12,759 nt of DNA from Verrucomicrobiales bacterium (GCA_003445095.1 DLVS01000364.1:1-12759); one strand, 5' to 3'; positions 1-6,585 are shown, numbered from the stretch's first letter. The notes: generated from the letters alone by a model not told the origin. Program-made: numbers and translations.

Positions 1-528
1 AACCACCACTCTGAGTCCGTGAAAATCGGCGCGGGAAAGTATGAAGTCCCAGTCGGTGCAATGATACTGAACCAGCTCAGGCTGCTGCGGATCTGCCTTA
101 GCAACTGCGCCCTTTTTAAGCCCCGCTGCGGCAAGGATCGCGCCGATCGCCTGGTCATCAGTCTGGTCGCGAAACACCTTGCTTCGTCGTCCTTGGGTCA
201 ACCGAACGGCCGCATCCTTGAGTTCCACCGTCAGGAAGGAACGCGGCGGCCTGGACTCCACCCCGTGCCGGATGACCATACCCTTGAATACTGTCTGGTC
301 GCCTCCGGGCTCGCCTTCGTACCGCAGCTTGATTTCGATTTCCTTTCCCGGCTCAAAAAAATCCATATCGCTAATCGGAAACACCCGCTGCGGAGCGTCT
401 CCGTCGAGTAACATCAAGTTCGCTGACGGAATGCGATCAACCTCCCGGCGCACATCGATCGAGACGAGTTCGTACGTCGGGTCCATCACCTTGCCCCCGC
501 TGAGTATGGTGGCCGTAACGACACTCAT
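1..528 (-). CDS. VgrG-like eCIS central spike protein (Afp8/Pvc8-like), partial
   Basis: This is the N-terminal 176 residues of a phage late-control-D/VgrG (gp27-like) spike protein. The gene starts at ATG 528-526 and stays open to base 1, so the C-terminus lies outside the window. Visible hallmarks are an N-terminal beta-rich segment, the stretch FRDQTDDQAIGAILAAAGL around residues 119-137, and QYHCTDWDFILSRADFHGLRV at the right end, the usual 'QY.xxDWDFLxxxAexxGL' signature of VgrG/gpD proteins. In eCIS particles this protein trimerises into the hub/spike beneath the inner tube and carries the PAAR tip. Its ATG overlaps the stop of the LysM gene by 4 nt (ATGA), which points to translational coupling, and no Shine-Dalgarno sequence is visible. 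A T6SS VgrG is less likely because the neighbours are eCIS-type. The family call is strong; the exact particle role is inferred from gene order. Confidence 0.88.
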   Translation of the reverse strand, partial: MSVVTATILSGGKVMDPTYELVSIDVRREVDRIPSANLMLLDGDAPQRVFPISDMDFFEPGKEIEIKLRYEGEPGGDQTVFKGMVIRHGVESRPPRSFLTVELKDAAVRLTQGRRSKVFRDQTDDQAIGAILAAAGLKKGAVAKADPQQPELVQYHCTDWDFILSRADFHGLRVVV

Positions 529-1268
529 ACGCGGGCATATGGAGCCGCTGGCCCGGCGGCTACCGTCAGAGGCGGAAAGACGAGTTCCTGGCCGGGGACA
601 AGATTTCGAAAATCATCCAGACCGTTGGCGGCCGCCACCTCAAGGTAGTGAGCCGAAGTGCCGTAGATTTCCTGACAAAGCAGGGGGAGCGATTCACCAA
701 TCCGGACCACGCGATGGTGGCTTAAATCTGGCGAGCTCTTGCCTTCCTTCCGCACTCGCATCGCCGTATCGATACCCTCCATAAACACGGCTTTGAGAGT
801 GGCGCGCAGGGCCGCACCGCTCTTGTCAAAGAGGCTATAGGTAATGTCGGCCGACTTCAGGCGGCACTCGAAGCTCCTGAGCGGGCCGTCCCCCCAATGG
901 ATCGTGAGATGTTTGGGCTCATGGATTTTCCCATCGAGGTAAAAACAAGCCTCCAGAAAATCATCAATCTGCTCAGCGACCGACCGCATTCCCTTTCCCA
1001 CCGGCGCCCGCCATCCCATATCGCTCACTCCGGTGCCGTCGAAAACCAGATCCAGAGCGAGTTCATCGGAAAGGCTATGGGAATAGGTCGCTTGACGCCC
1101 ACTGGTGTTAATGCCCGGAATGTGTTTCAACTTGTTCTCATGGCGCATCGAGAACGATTCGGGGTTGAACATGACGGTAATCGTCTTTTGCGGAAGTCCA
1201 GCTCGCCGCCGGTTTCCGAAGGCGTCAATCTTGAGCTTCTCTAACTTGAACGCTTTGGTCAGGTCCAT
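525..1268 (-). CDS. CIS tube/LysM-domain adaptor protein (Afp7/Pvc7-like)
   Basis: The product has 247 aa. Residues 1 to about 170 match the contractile-injection-system tube-protein fold: FKLEKLKIDAFG at the N-terminus, the VMFNPESFS motif near residue 32, and SHSLSDELALDLVFDGTGV around 63-81. Residues 184-234 form a LysM domain (HRVVRIGESLPLLCQEIYG, then LVPGQELVFPP). In Afp/PVC particles the equivalent protein sits between the inner tube and the VgrG spike, with the LysM part in the baseplate hub, so here LysM is most likely a structural module and not a cell-wall anchor. The start ATG lies one base after the stop of the DUF5908 gene, and the stop overlaps the start of the spike gene. The order small protein - LysM - spike is the conserved eCIS order. 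The length is normal for the family. Confidence 0.9.
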   Translation of the reverse strand: MDLTKAFKLEKLKIDAFGNRRRAGLPQKTITVMFNPESFSMRHENKLKHIPGINTSGRQATYSHSLSDELALDLVFDGTGVSDMGWRAPVGKGMRSVAEQIDDFLEACFYLDGKIHEPKHLTIHWGDGPLRSFECRLKSADITYSLFDKSGAALRATLKAVFMEGIDTAMRVRKEGKSSPDLSHHRVVRIGESLPLLCQEIYGTSAHYLEVAAANGLDDFRNLVPGQELVFPPLTVAAGPAAPYARV

Positions 1269-1269
1269 A

Positions 1270-1437
1270 TCACCGCTCCCGGGTTCGTTCCAAAATCTTC
1301 AACACTTCCCGAACGCATTCCTCGACTAAGGCAGAACGATCCGAAGGCGCCGAGGCTTCCGCCCGAGCTGATGGTGCCTCATCCTTCGTTTCATCGACGA
1401 TTGCCCGGATCACGAGTTCTTTGATTTCAATCGGCAT
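1270..1437 (-). CDS. DUF5908 family small eCIS protein
   Basis: This 55-aa gene is easily missed by length cut-offs. It begins at ATG 1437-1435, 3 nt after the tube C stop, and ends in TGA at 1272-1270, one base before the LysM gene start. The N-terminus MPIEIKELVIRAIVDE is the hallmark of DUF5908, a family of roughly 50-70 aa proteins found in eCIS clusters. A polar, Ala/Ser-rich linker (about residues 19-34) is followed by a predicted amphipathic helix ending in ERTRER. Its place between the last tube protein and the LysM protein is that of the small Afp6/Pvc6 gene, whose role is not settled; an assembly or chaperone role is possible. Identity rests on the N-terminal motif, size and context, which all agree. 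Confidence 0.85.
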   Translation of the reverse strand: MPIEIKELVIRAIVDETKDEAPSARAEASAPSDRSALVEECVREVLKILERTRER

Positions 1438-1440
1438 GGG

Positions 1441-1932
1441 TCAGACGCGCAAGATTTGCATCCGAGAGTAAGCCAGTTCCATGGTATCGATCGCCATCGC
1501 GTGCTGTTCGGCGTCGAGATCCGACGTGGACCATTTGACGGGATAGGCTCGATGAAACAACCAGGCGGCCAGTGGGAGCGCCAATTCGTTATGCAGGATC
1601 ACCAACACACTGGCCGGTGAGAACTTGAAGAGCGACATCGTGGCATTGAACTCAAGATTCAACGGCGAACCCACGACGAAGCCGCGTTCCAATACCAGAT
1701 TGCCATAGTTCACCCGCTCCGGCAGCCGATGGGTATAGAGGTTTTGCCCGCCTTCATTCACCGTGGTGGTGGTCACTTCCGACGACAGGCCCGAAACCTT
1801 CCGAAATCGGAGATCCAAAGGATTCGGAACGACTCCTCCAGCCAGGAACAACACGCCGAAGCGAAATCCAAGGACGAGCTCGGGATTGAGACCCTGCGGT
1901 TTTGGCAGCGGGATGGGCGCCGGGAGTTCCAT
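1441..1932 (-). CDS. T4 gp19-family tail tube protein, third paralogue (tube C)
   Basis: The product has 163 aa and belongs to the phage tail tube (T4 gp19) family used for eCIS inner tubes. Family marks are RFRKVSGLSSEV at about residues 42-53, which aligns with FSEVSGL of the two upstream paralogues, a central beta-rich part, and the C-terminal AIDTMELAYSRMQILRV ending, equivalent to VAIESLELKVSRI in tube B. It differs from its neighbours by a proline-rich N-terminus (MELPAPIPLPKPQG) and by a hydrophobic segment VLVILHNELALPLAAWLF. Position immediately before DUF5908 and the LysM adaptor suggests the Afp5-like tube initiator that docks onto the hub; that is inference from synteny. The ATG is 4 nt after the tube B stop, with GAAGG directly in front of it. 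Confidence 0.85.
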   Translation of the reverse strand: MELPAPIPLPKPQGLNPELVLGFRFGVLFLAGGVVPNPLDLRFRKVSGLSSEVTTTTVNEGGQNLYTHRLPERVNYGNLVLERGFVVGSPLNLEFNATMSLFKFSPASVLVILHNELALPLAAWLFHRAYPVKWSTSDLDAEQHAMAIDTMELAYSRMQILRV

Positions 1933-1936
1933 ACCT

Positions 1937-2380
1937 TCAATGATGCTCGAGCGTGATGCGGGAGACCTTCAATTCGAGAGACTCGATCGCCACGTCATCG
2001 CTGCTGGCGTTGAAGGGCGGCGCCTCCAGTTTTACCGCCAGGGCTTTGCCCACGTGCCAAGTGATCACCGGAATCCCCTGTTCGTCGCACAAACTGATGT
2101 CGAGCGCCCGCGCCTCCAGGGATTGCAACCAGTCGCGCAAGGCCGTGTAGCCGCGGACGACGCCGCGCTTCAAAGTGACGGGCGCGTACTTATCGTAACG
2201 GAACTTGGTGATCGCTTCGCCTTCGAGAAAACTGAGTCCGTGCTGATAAGTCACGGTCTCATATTCGATTACCAAACCGGAGACTTCCGAGAAGCTCATA
2301 GTCGCCCCGCTCACATTCACCCGATAGTTATAAGCCATCAGGGGATACTGGGCGCGTTGTTCTGCAGCGGTCAGGGCCAT
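1937..2380 (-). CDS. T4 gp19-family tail tube protein, second paralogue (tube B)
   Basis: The product has 147 aa from ATG 2380-2378 (MALTAAEQRAQYPL...). An in-frame TTG two codons upstream (2386) is possible but less likely. The family pattern is clear: QYPLMAYNYRVNVSG at the N-terminus, FSEVSGLVIEYE around residue 31, VTLKRGVV in the middle, LCDEQGIPVITWHV and SSDDVAIESLELKVSRI near the end. It aligns along its whole length with tube A, from YPL.YNY to the DVA.ES.EL block, so the two are paralogues. It is predicted to form rings of the inner tube. No Shine-Dalgarno sequence is seen directly ahead of either start. A tiny ORF with a good ribosome binding site ends 6 nt upstream of the ATG (see 2387-2452). 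Confidence 0.88.
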   Translation of the reverse strand: MALTAAEQRAQYPLMAYNYRVNVSGATMSFSEVSGLVIEYETVTYQHGLSFLEGEAITKFRYDKYAPVTLKRGVVRGYTALRDWLQSLEARALDISLCDEQGIPVITWHVGKALAVKLEAPPFNASSDDVAIESLELKVSRITLEHH

Positions 2381-2386
2381 GAGCAA

Positions 2387-2452
2387 TTAGCTATCTGGTT
2401 TGCAGTAGTCGACGAGGTGACGGGACTCCAAATTCTTGGCTGCACCGTGCAT
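2387..2452 (-). CDS. Possible 21-aa leader ORF upstream of tube B
   Basis: Within the 144-nt gap between tube A and tube B, an ATG at 2452-2450 opens a 21-codon frame (MHGAAKNLESRHLVDYCKPD...) that stops with TAA at 2389-2387, 6 nt before the tube B ATG. A perfect AGGAGG lies at 2468-2463, 10 nt from this ATG. That is the strongest Shine-Dalgarno in the operon, while tube B itself has none. It could be a translational-coupling leader or a chance ORF; there is no recognisable domain. An overlapping 36-codon frame starting further upstream is also open. Confidence 0.25.
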   Translation of the reverse strand: MHGAAKNLESRHLVDYCKPDS

Positions 2453-2524
2453 CGAGATAGAGCCTCCTGACGTCCGCTCCGACGATGTTCATGGCCTCCA
2501 TTCAGGTGCGGGCAGCCTATGGGC

Positions 2525-2998
2525 TTACGCCGCCTCGATCCGAACGCCGTCCGCCATCAGTTCCATGCTCTCAACGGCGACATCGTTGGAACTCGCCGAA
2601 AACGACGGTCCATCCAACTTGGTCGGGAACGCGTTAATGACCTTCCAACTAAGCACGGCCGCCCCCTCCTCGTCGCAAAGCCGAACAAAGATGTCCCGTT
2701 TCTCCACCACATTGGTTTGAATCGAATTGATCCAGTCGAAGAACGCCGCCTTGCTGACGCTCGGAACGACGCCCTTTTTAAGGGTTATTGTGGCGGGATT
2801 CTCCTGGGCGGGCATGTACATCCAGCGAGGACCAGGCGGGCCGCCCGCCGAAGGGCTCTCGGCATACTTGGTGTTTTCGTAGCTGATAGTCAGGCCCGAC
2901 ACTTCAGAAAACCCGATGGTCTGGCCAGCAATCTCAACCTTGTAATTGTAAATCGGCAGCGGATAGGCGGCCTTAATCTGTTCCTTGGTAGTAGCCAT
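2525..2998 (-). CDS. T4 gp19-family tail tube protein, first paralogue (tube A)
   Basis: The product has 157 aa. Motifs in order: KAAYPLPIYNYKVEIAGQ at the N-terminus, IGFSEVSGLTISYEN around residue 28, ATITLKKGVV near 69, DIFVRLCDEEGAAVLSWKV around 103-121, and SSNDVAVESMELMADGVRIE at the end. These are the standard marks of the phage/eCIS tail tube family. Relative to tube B it has a glycine/proline-rich loop (SPSAGGPPGPRWMYMPAQ, about residues 48-65). As the first tube gene after the sheath it is likely the major tube subunit (Afp1-like), by position only. Its ATG follows a 76-nt AT-rich gap with no clear Shine-Dalgarno; the AT-rich leader would favour an unstructured, well translated start. 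Confidence 0.9.
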   Translation of the reverse strand: MATTKEQIKAAYPLPIYNYKVEIAGQTIGFSEVSGLTISYENTKYAESPSAGGPPGPRWMYMPAQENPATITLKKGVVPSVSKAAFFDWINSIQTNVVEKRDIFVRLCDEEGAAVLSWKVINAFPTKLDGPSFSASSNDVAVESMELMADGVRIEAA

Positions 2999-3074
2999 AA
3001 GTATTATTCAGTTATATGGTTAAGTCAGATGGTTTGGAGCCTAGTTTGCGTAGTTCGGTTATGACGCATACGGC

Positions 3075-4712
3075 TCAGGCCTGTTGCATTTTGTGACTAA
3101 ACCGAAGAATGATGAACTCCGCCGGACGGACCGCCGCGATGCCGATTTCAACGATCATTCGGCCTTCGAGAATATCCTGCGGCGTCATGGTGGTTCCCAA
3201 GCCGACGTTGACGAAGTACGCGGCTTCCGGCTTGGACCCTGCCAGTGCGCCTTGTTCCCAGAGGCCATAGAGAAAGCTCTCAATCATGGCTTTCACTTTG
3301 AGCCACGTCGTGGCGTCGTTCGGTTCAAACACCGCGAAGGCCGTGGACTTCTGGGCCGATTCTTCAATCATGATGAAGAGCCGGCGCACGGAGACATAGC
3401 GCCACTCGTTGTCATTTCCCGCCAGCGTCCGGGCTCCCCAGACGAGGGTGCCTCGGCCGGTAAAGCTTCGGATCACATTGATGGACCGGCCTCCGACCGG
3501 ATCCACGTTCAGCCCTTCCTGTTGCAGGTCCGTGTAAATGCGATCGAGGTCGAGCACGGAAGCGACGGCGACATTGGCGGGCGCTTTCCAAACCCCTCGA
3601 TCACGGTCAACCCGGGCGAAGATTCCAGCGATGGCGCCACTGGGAGGAAGCGTCGCCCGTTTCGTCGCCAAAGCTGACTTGATGGCGTTGTATTTCGCCG
3701 TGTTTACCGCTTTGAGCGACTTGAGATCCGACGCCCACAGATTTGCCGGTTCGGTCATGGGTGGGACGGGCGTGGTCGGGGCAGGCGTGGTCGCTGCCGC
3801 TACGGAAAACCCTTGCGCCTTGTTGGCCGGATCTTTGGCCCACGTATCCCAAGCAGCCGCGATGTCTGCTGCCGAGCTCCCGCCCGGTTTATCCATGGTC
3901 ACGGTCAGGAACGGTCCCGTGGCGTCGATGGCGAACGAGATTTTTCCGGCTTCGGTTCCGGGGACAAACTTCACCTTAGGAACTTTGCCGGCGACTTTGG
4001 GACCCGAGATTCGGAGACCATTGAACGCCCAGCGAACCGGCACTTTCTCTTCGGCGTAAGCGAAAGCAAGGGAGGTTCGCAGGTACGGAGCGTAGGCCGC
4101 CCCATACGCCAGATAATCTGACGAAAGTTCTCGAAACTTGGCGATTTCATCGGCGGTTTTGTCGGAAAGCTGCTTCACATCGAGGATCGCAAATCGATCC
4201 TTCATGACTCCGCCGCAGTGATCAAGCGCAGCACCGCACGCTGTCTTATAGTCGTCGTCGAGGCGAACCGCATCGGGCATCACGATGAGTGTCGGTTCAT
4301 CCATTTTCTGCAGCGCATTCAGCGCATCGGTGAAGTTTTGCAGCGCAGGCTGAGCAGAATGAAGCCCGATCGAAACGATGTAACAGGGGCCGCCGCCGTT
4401 TTCGAAATAGAGGCGCAAACTGTAGTAGAGCAGCGGAAACGTCGATTCGGCCGCGACGGCCACCGAATCGTCGGCGGCGACCGAAACGCTGGAGATCACA
4501 TCGGGTGGGCCGCCAAACAACTGTTCATACTCCATCAGGGTTTCGATTCGACGGGGCGCATTGAGCCAGGCGGCTTTGGTTGCATCGGCCGGGTCCGGCG
4601 TAGCCGTGTAGCCGATGAATGCGGGGATGGCGGTCGAGACGGCCGCTACCGAGGGAGGCAGCGTGGAAATCTCCTGGACATAAACGCCGGGAGTTTTGGG
4701 AGGCATTGACAT
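3075..4712 (-). CDS. Contractile tail sheath protein (eCIS)
   Basis: The product has 545 aa from ATG 4712 (MSMPPKTPGVYVQEI). An in-frame ATG at 4760 would lie inside the upstream gene and is less likely. The N-terminus PGVYVQEISTLPPSVAAVSTAIPAFIGYT and the C-terminus (VNVGLGTTMTPQDILEGRMI, then VRPAEFIILRFSHKM) are diagnostic of phage/eCIS tail sheath subunits; the terminal strand is the arm that links neighbouring subunits. SINVIRSFTGRGTLVWGARTL around residues 410-430 is the conserved core signature. A segment at about residues 235-318 looks like an inserted beta-rich module followed by an Ala/Thr/Pro linker. The sheath surrounds the tube and contracts to drive it through the target membrane. 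Only one sheath gene is visible here, whereas Afp has several. The gap to the upstream stop is 13 nt. Confidence 0.95.
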   Translation of the reverse strand: MSMPPKTPGVYVQEISTLPPSVAAVSTAIPAFIGYTATPDPADATKAAWLNAPRRIETLMEYEQLFGGPPDVISSVSVAADDSVAVAAESTFPLLYYSLRLYFENGGGPCYIVSIGLHSAQPALQNFTDALNALQKMDEPTLIVMPDAVRLDDDYKTACGAALDHCGGVMKDRFAILDVKQLSDKTADEIAKFRELSSDYLAYGAAYAPYLRTSLAFAYAEEKVPVRWAFNGLRISGPKVAGKVPKVKFVPGTEAGKISFAIDATGPFLTVTMDKPGGSSAADIAAAWDTWAKDPANKAQGFSVAAATTPAPTTPVPPMTEPANLWASDLKSLKAVNTAKYNAIKSALATKRATLPPSGAIAGIFARVDRDRGVWKAPANVAVASVLDLDRIYTDLQQEGLNVDPVGGRSINVIRSFTGRGTLVWGARTLAGNDNEWRYVSVRRLFIMIEESAQKSTAFAVFEPNDATTWLKVKAMIESFLYGLWEQGALAGSKPEAAYFVNVGLGTTMTPQDILEGRMIVEIGIAAVRPAEFIILRFSHKMQQA

Positions 4713-4725
4713 AGTGGGCTTGGTT

Positions 4726-5775
4726 TTAAGGTTTACGCGACGCGACGCCGGCAACGGCATCTTTAATCACTTCGAAAAAGGCGACCTCTTTATTAATCTG
4801 GCAGAGGCTTCGGAATGAAGGATTGGGTAAGGGTGCTAGCAGAGTATCGGCTCCGACTTTGAGTTGGATGTCCTTCAGAGCGACTTGGCGACACGGTCGA
4901 GCCTGGACCGAATCAAAGCACCACACCTTGGACTCAGGATTCTGCGCTTCCAAGGTCTTCACCAACGGATCGTTCAGTTCTGGCTGGACCGGCCCAAACG
5001 CGGGTTCCGATGACCCGATACTGAAGGCTTTGCCCGGTCCTAAGGTACGGTTGGTGCACAAGTAGTAACGCCACACGGCGCTTCGGGCTTTCAGCTCAAT
5101 CCGAAACTCAGCCGGGATTGCGGCTGGCGCCACCAACGCATCGTCCAGAACCAGTTCCACTTCGGCAAAAGTATTTCGAGGTCGCAACGGATTGACTGGA
5201 TACGTCGCCGTAAAACTGCGCTCGGGCGACTGCGGGCCCGACCGTTCGACCGTGATCGTTCTTTGAAGCGAATCGTACGTCTTGAGCGAAACCGGCCCGT
5301 TGACGCCATCCAGCACAAAGTCGGATCCTTCACACCCGTCGACTGGCCGCCCCGCAAGTTGAAAGCTGGTGACCTTGGTTCCCTCCCGAAGAACAAACCG
5401 TTCCGTCACCTTCGCTTTCCGCTGTTTAACCCCCAGCGAAACCACACCGTTGGTGGCGGCTCTTCCCTGATTGGTGAAACAGGGCGCATTCTCAACGCCA
5501 ACGCCGGTCAAATCGGTGAATAGGGGAAGGTCCGGATTAAGAAGGTGAAGTTGGAAGACGAGGGACGTCCCGGCGGCAAAGGAAATCTGCGGTTGGTCTC
5601 GTTCGTCCATCGCCGTGGCCACGCGGATCCCATCGGGCAGCGGCTTCAGGATGCATCGATGGTTTTGCAAGGCGGACTGAGTCGAAGACGCCGCCTCAAT
5701 CCGGAAATCCGGACAAATGGCATCGGGGTAGTATTCGTGCCGGACCCGCAGGGTGAATAGCGTGCGAAATTTCAC
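4726..5775 (-). CDS. Uncharacterised eCIS-operon protein between cap and sheath genes
   Basis: I cannot assign a function to this 349-aa protein. Its start is GTG 5775-5773, overlapping the DUF4255 stop by 4 nt (GTGA), so it is very probably co-translated with that gene. The N-terminus KFRTLFTLRVRHEYYPDAIC, followed by DFRIEAAS and HRCILKPLPDGIRV, reads like a soluble beta-rich domain. The rest has alternating hydrophobic patterns typical of beta-sandwiches: FAEVELVLDD (203-212), EFRIELKARSAVWRYYL (223-239) and KDIQLKVGADTLLAPL (301-316). There are eight cysteines (21, 41, 99, 148, 240, 286, 295, 325). No signal peptide or membrane segment is seen. I have a weak recollection of similar unannotated proteins in other eCIS loci, which I could not check. 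A cap, sheath-terminator or assembly role is only inferred from position. Confidence 0.85.
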   Translation of the reverse strand: MKFRTLFTLRVRHEYYPDAICPDFRIEAASSTQSALQNHRCILKPLPDGIRVATAMDERDQPQISFAAGTSLVFQLHLLNPDLPLFTDLTGVGVENAPCFTNQGRAATNGVVSLGVKQRKAKVTERFVLREGTKVTSFQLAGRPVDGCEGSDFVLDGVNGPVSLKTYDSLQRTITVERSGPQSPERSFTATYPVNPLRPRNTFAEVELVLDDALVAPAAIPAEFRIELKARSAVWRYYLCTNRTLGPGKAFSIGSSEPAFGPVQPELNDPLVKTLEAQNPESKVWCFDSVQARPCRQVALKDIQLKVGADTLLAPLPNPSFRSLCQINKEVAFFEVIKDAVAGVASRKP

Positions 5776-6362
5776 GCGCGAATCTCCCGAAGATCCAGGT
5801 GCATCTCCCCCACTTCGGCCGCGGGAGGCGTCTCATCCGCCCGGAAGACCAGCATCTTCACCCGATACAAGGCACAGGGTCGGCAAGCGGTTCGCAGCGA
5901 ACCCCAGATTTCGTTCAGTTCCGACCAAGACGGCGTCACAAGCTCCAGAACCAATTGTTGGATATGGTCGCTCAGATCGGGTGAGTTGACCCGATTCATG
6001 ACCCGATGGGCCTGGACATGCTGGATGATGCGCGACAGGTATTTCAGCGAGTCGCCGTACTCTTGAAAATGCGAGACCAAGAGAACGTTCAGGTTTAACC
6101 GCACTTCGGGCGACGTTTTTTGGCGGGCTCCGTTCGCCGCCACTCGGAGATAAGCATCATCGGGACGGAGGGCGCGCTCTTCTTCAATACTCAACAAGAG
6201 AAGCGTTACTGCGCCGAGTTTGAAGTCGAAGGCGTCCCGAAGCTTCGTTCCGTCGGGCAATACCACTTTGGCCTCAGCGGAGCCGCTGATGGCCGGGTCC
6301 GACTCTTCCTGCAGGGCGCGGTTCAGGCGCCGTTGGAGGAACAGAATCGCATCGTCGATCAT
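5772..6362 (-). CDS. DUF4255 / Pvc16 N-terminal-type tail terminator (cap) protein
   Basis: The product has 196 aa. The N-terminus MIDDAILFLQRRLNRAL, the GAVTLLLLSIEEERALR segment around residue 50, PEVRLNLNVLLVSHF near 85 and YLSRIIQHVQAHRVM around 108-122 match the DUF4255 (Pvc16 N-terminal) family. In PVC/Afp particles this family forms the terminator cap that closes the distal end of sheath and tube. Length is normal for the family. It is the first gene of the operon; its ATG is directly preceded by a 5-bp-stem hairpin (6364-6380) and has no Shine-Dalgarno in the usual window. Its stop overlaps the GTG of the next gene. DUF4255 is characteristic of eCIS and helps exclude an ordinary prophage. 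Confidence 0.92.
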   Translation of the reverse strand: MIDDAILFLQRRLNRALQEESDPAISGSAEAKVVLPDGTKLRDAFDFKLGAVTLLLLSIEEERALRPDDAYLRVAANGARQKTSPEVRLNLNVLLVSHFQEYGDSLKYLSRIIQHVQAHRVMNRVNSPDLSDHIQQLVLELVTPSWSELNEIWGSLRTACRPCALYRVKMLVFRADETPPAAEVGEMHLDLREIRA

Positions 6363-6363
6363 A

Positions 6364-6380
6364 GCGGGTCAGTGTCCCGC
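6364..6380 (-). promoter_or_regulatory. Hairpin directly in front of the first eCIS start codon
   Basis: Read on the minus strand, the arms GCGGG and CCCGC (5 bp, all G-C or C-G) enclose a 7-nt loop ACACTGA, and the 3' arm ends one base before the ATG of the DUF4255 gene. A G-U pair can extend the stem. It occupies the position a Shine-Dalgarno would need, and none is present. It could restrict translation initiation of the operon's first gene. The structure is directly visible; a regulatory role is inference. Confidence 0.4.
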
Positions 6381-6525
6381 CTGGATTGCCTTCCGTCGTC
6401 TGTCAGCCGGCACGAAAAAATTCGGGGGAGCACCGGGGATGGAGATTTCAGGCAGCAGAGTGATTGATTGGCGAAACGATTGAAGAGCGTATTGGCCTCC
6501 ATTTTTTTCGCGCAAGCAGAAACTA

Positions 6526-6585
6526 TTCGGGCGCGCCGAAATCGTCCGAAATCATGCCAAATTCGAGAATTGAAACTCTCCCGAA
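6526..6585. promoter_or_regulatory. Cluster of CCGAA/TTCGG repeats, possible operator
   Basis: TTCGG (6526-6530) and CCGAA (6536-6540) form an inverted repeat around a 5-bp centre. The octamer CCGAAATC occurs at 6536-6543 and again at 6546-6553, exactly one helical turn apart. A further CCGAA lies at 6581-6585. Such phased repeats are typical of binding sites for a dimeric or oligomeric regulator. They lie about 165-225 bp upstream of the eCIS start and 145-205 bp upstream of the Smr gene start. No regulator is identified. Confidence 0.3.

Noticed and set aside
3084..4709. Plus-strand open frames of 160-200 codons across the sheath gene
   Set aside because: They are antisense shadows of the well-supported sheath gene; their translations are rich in Arg, His and Gly and show no family motif.
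1..6362. Prophage or type VI secretion system instead of an eCIS
   Set aside because: DUF4255, DUF5908, a LysM tube adaptor and several gp19 tubes with one sheath are an eCIS combination. No capsid, portal, terminase, TssB/TssC pair or TssJLM gene is seen in the window.
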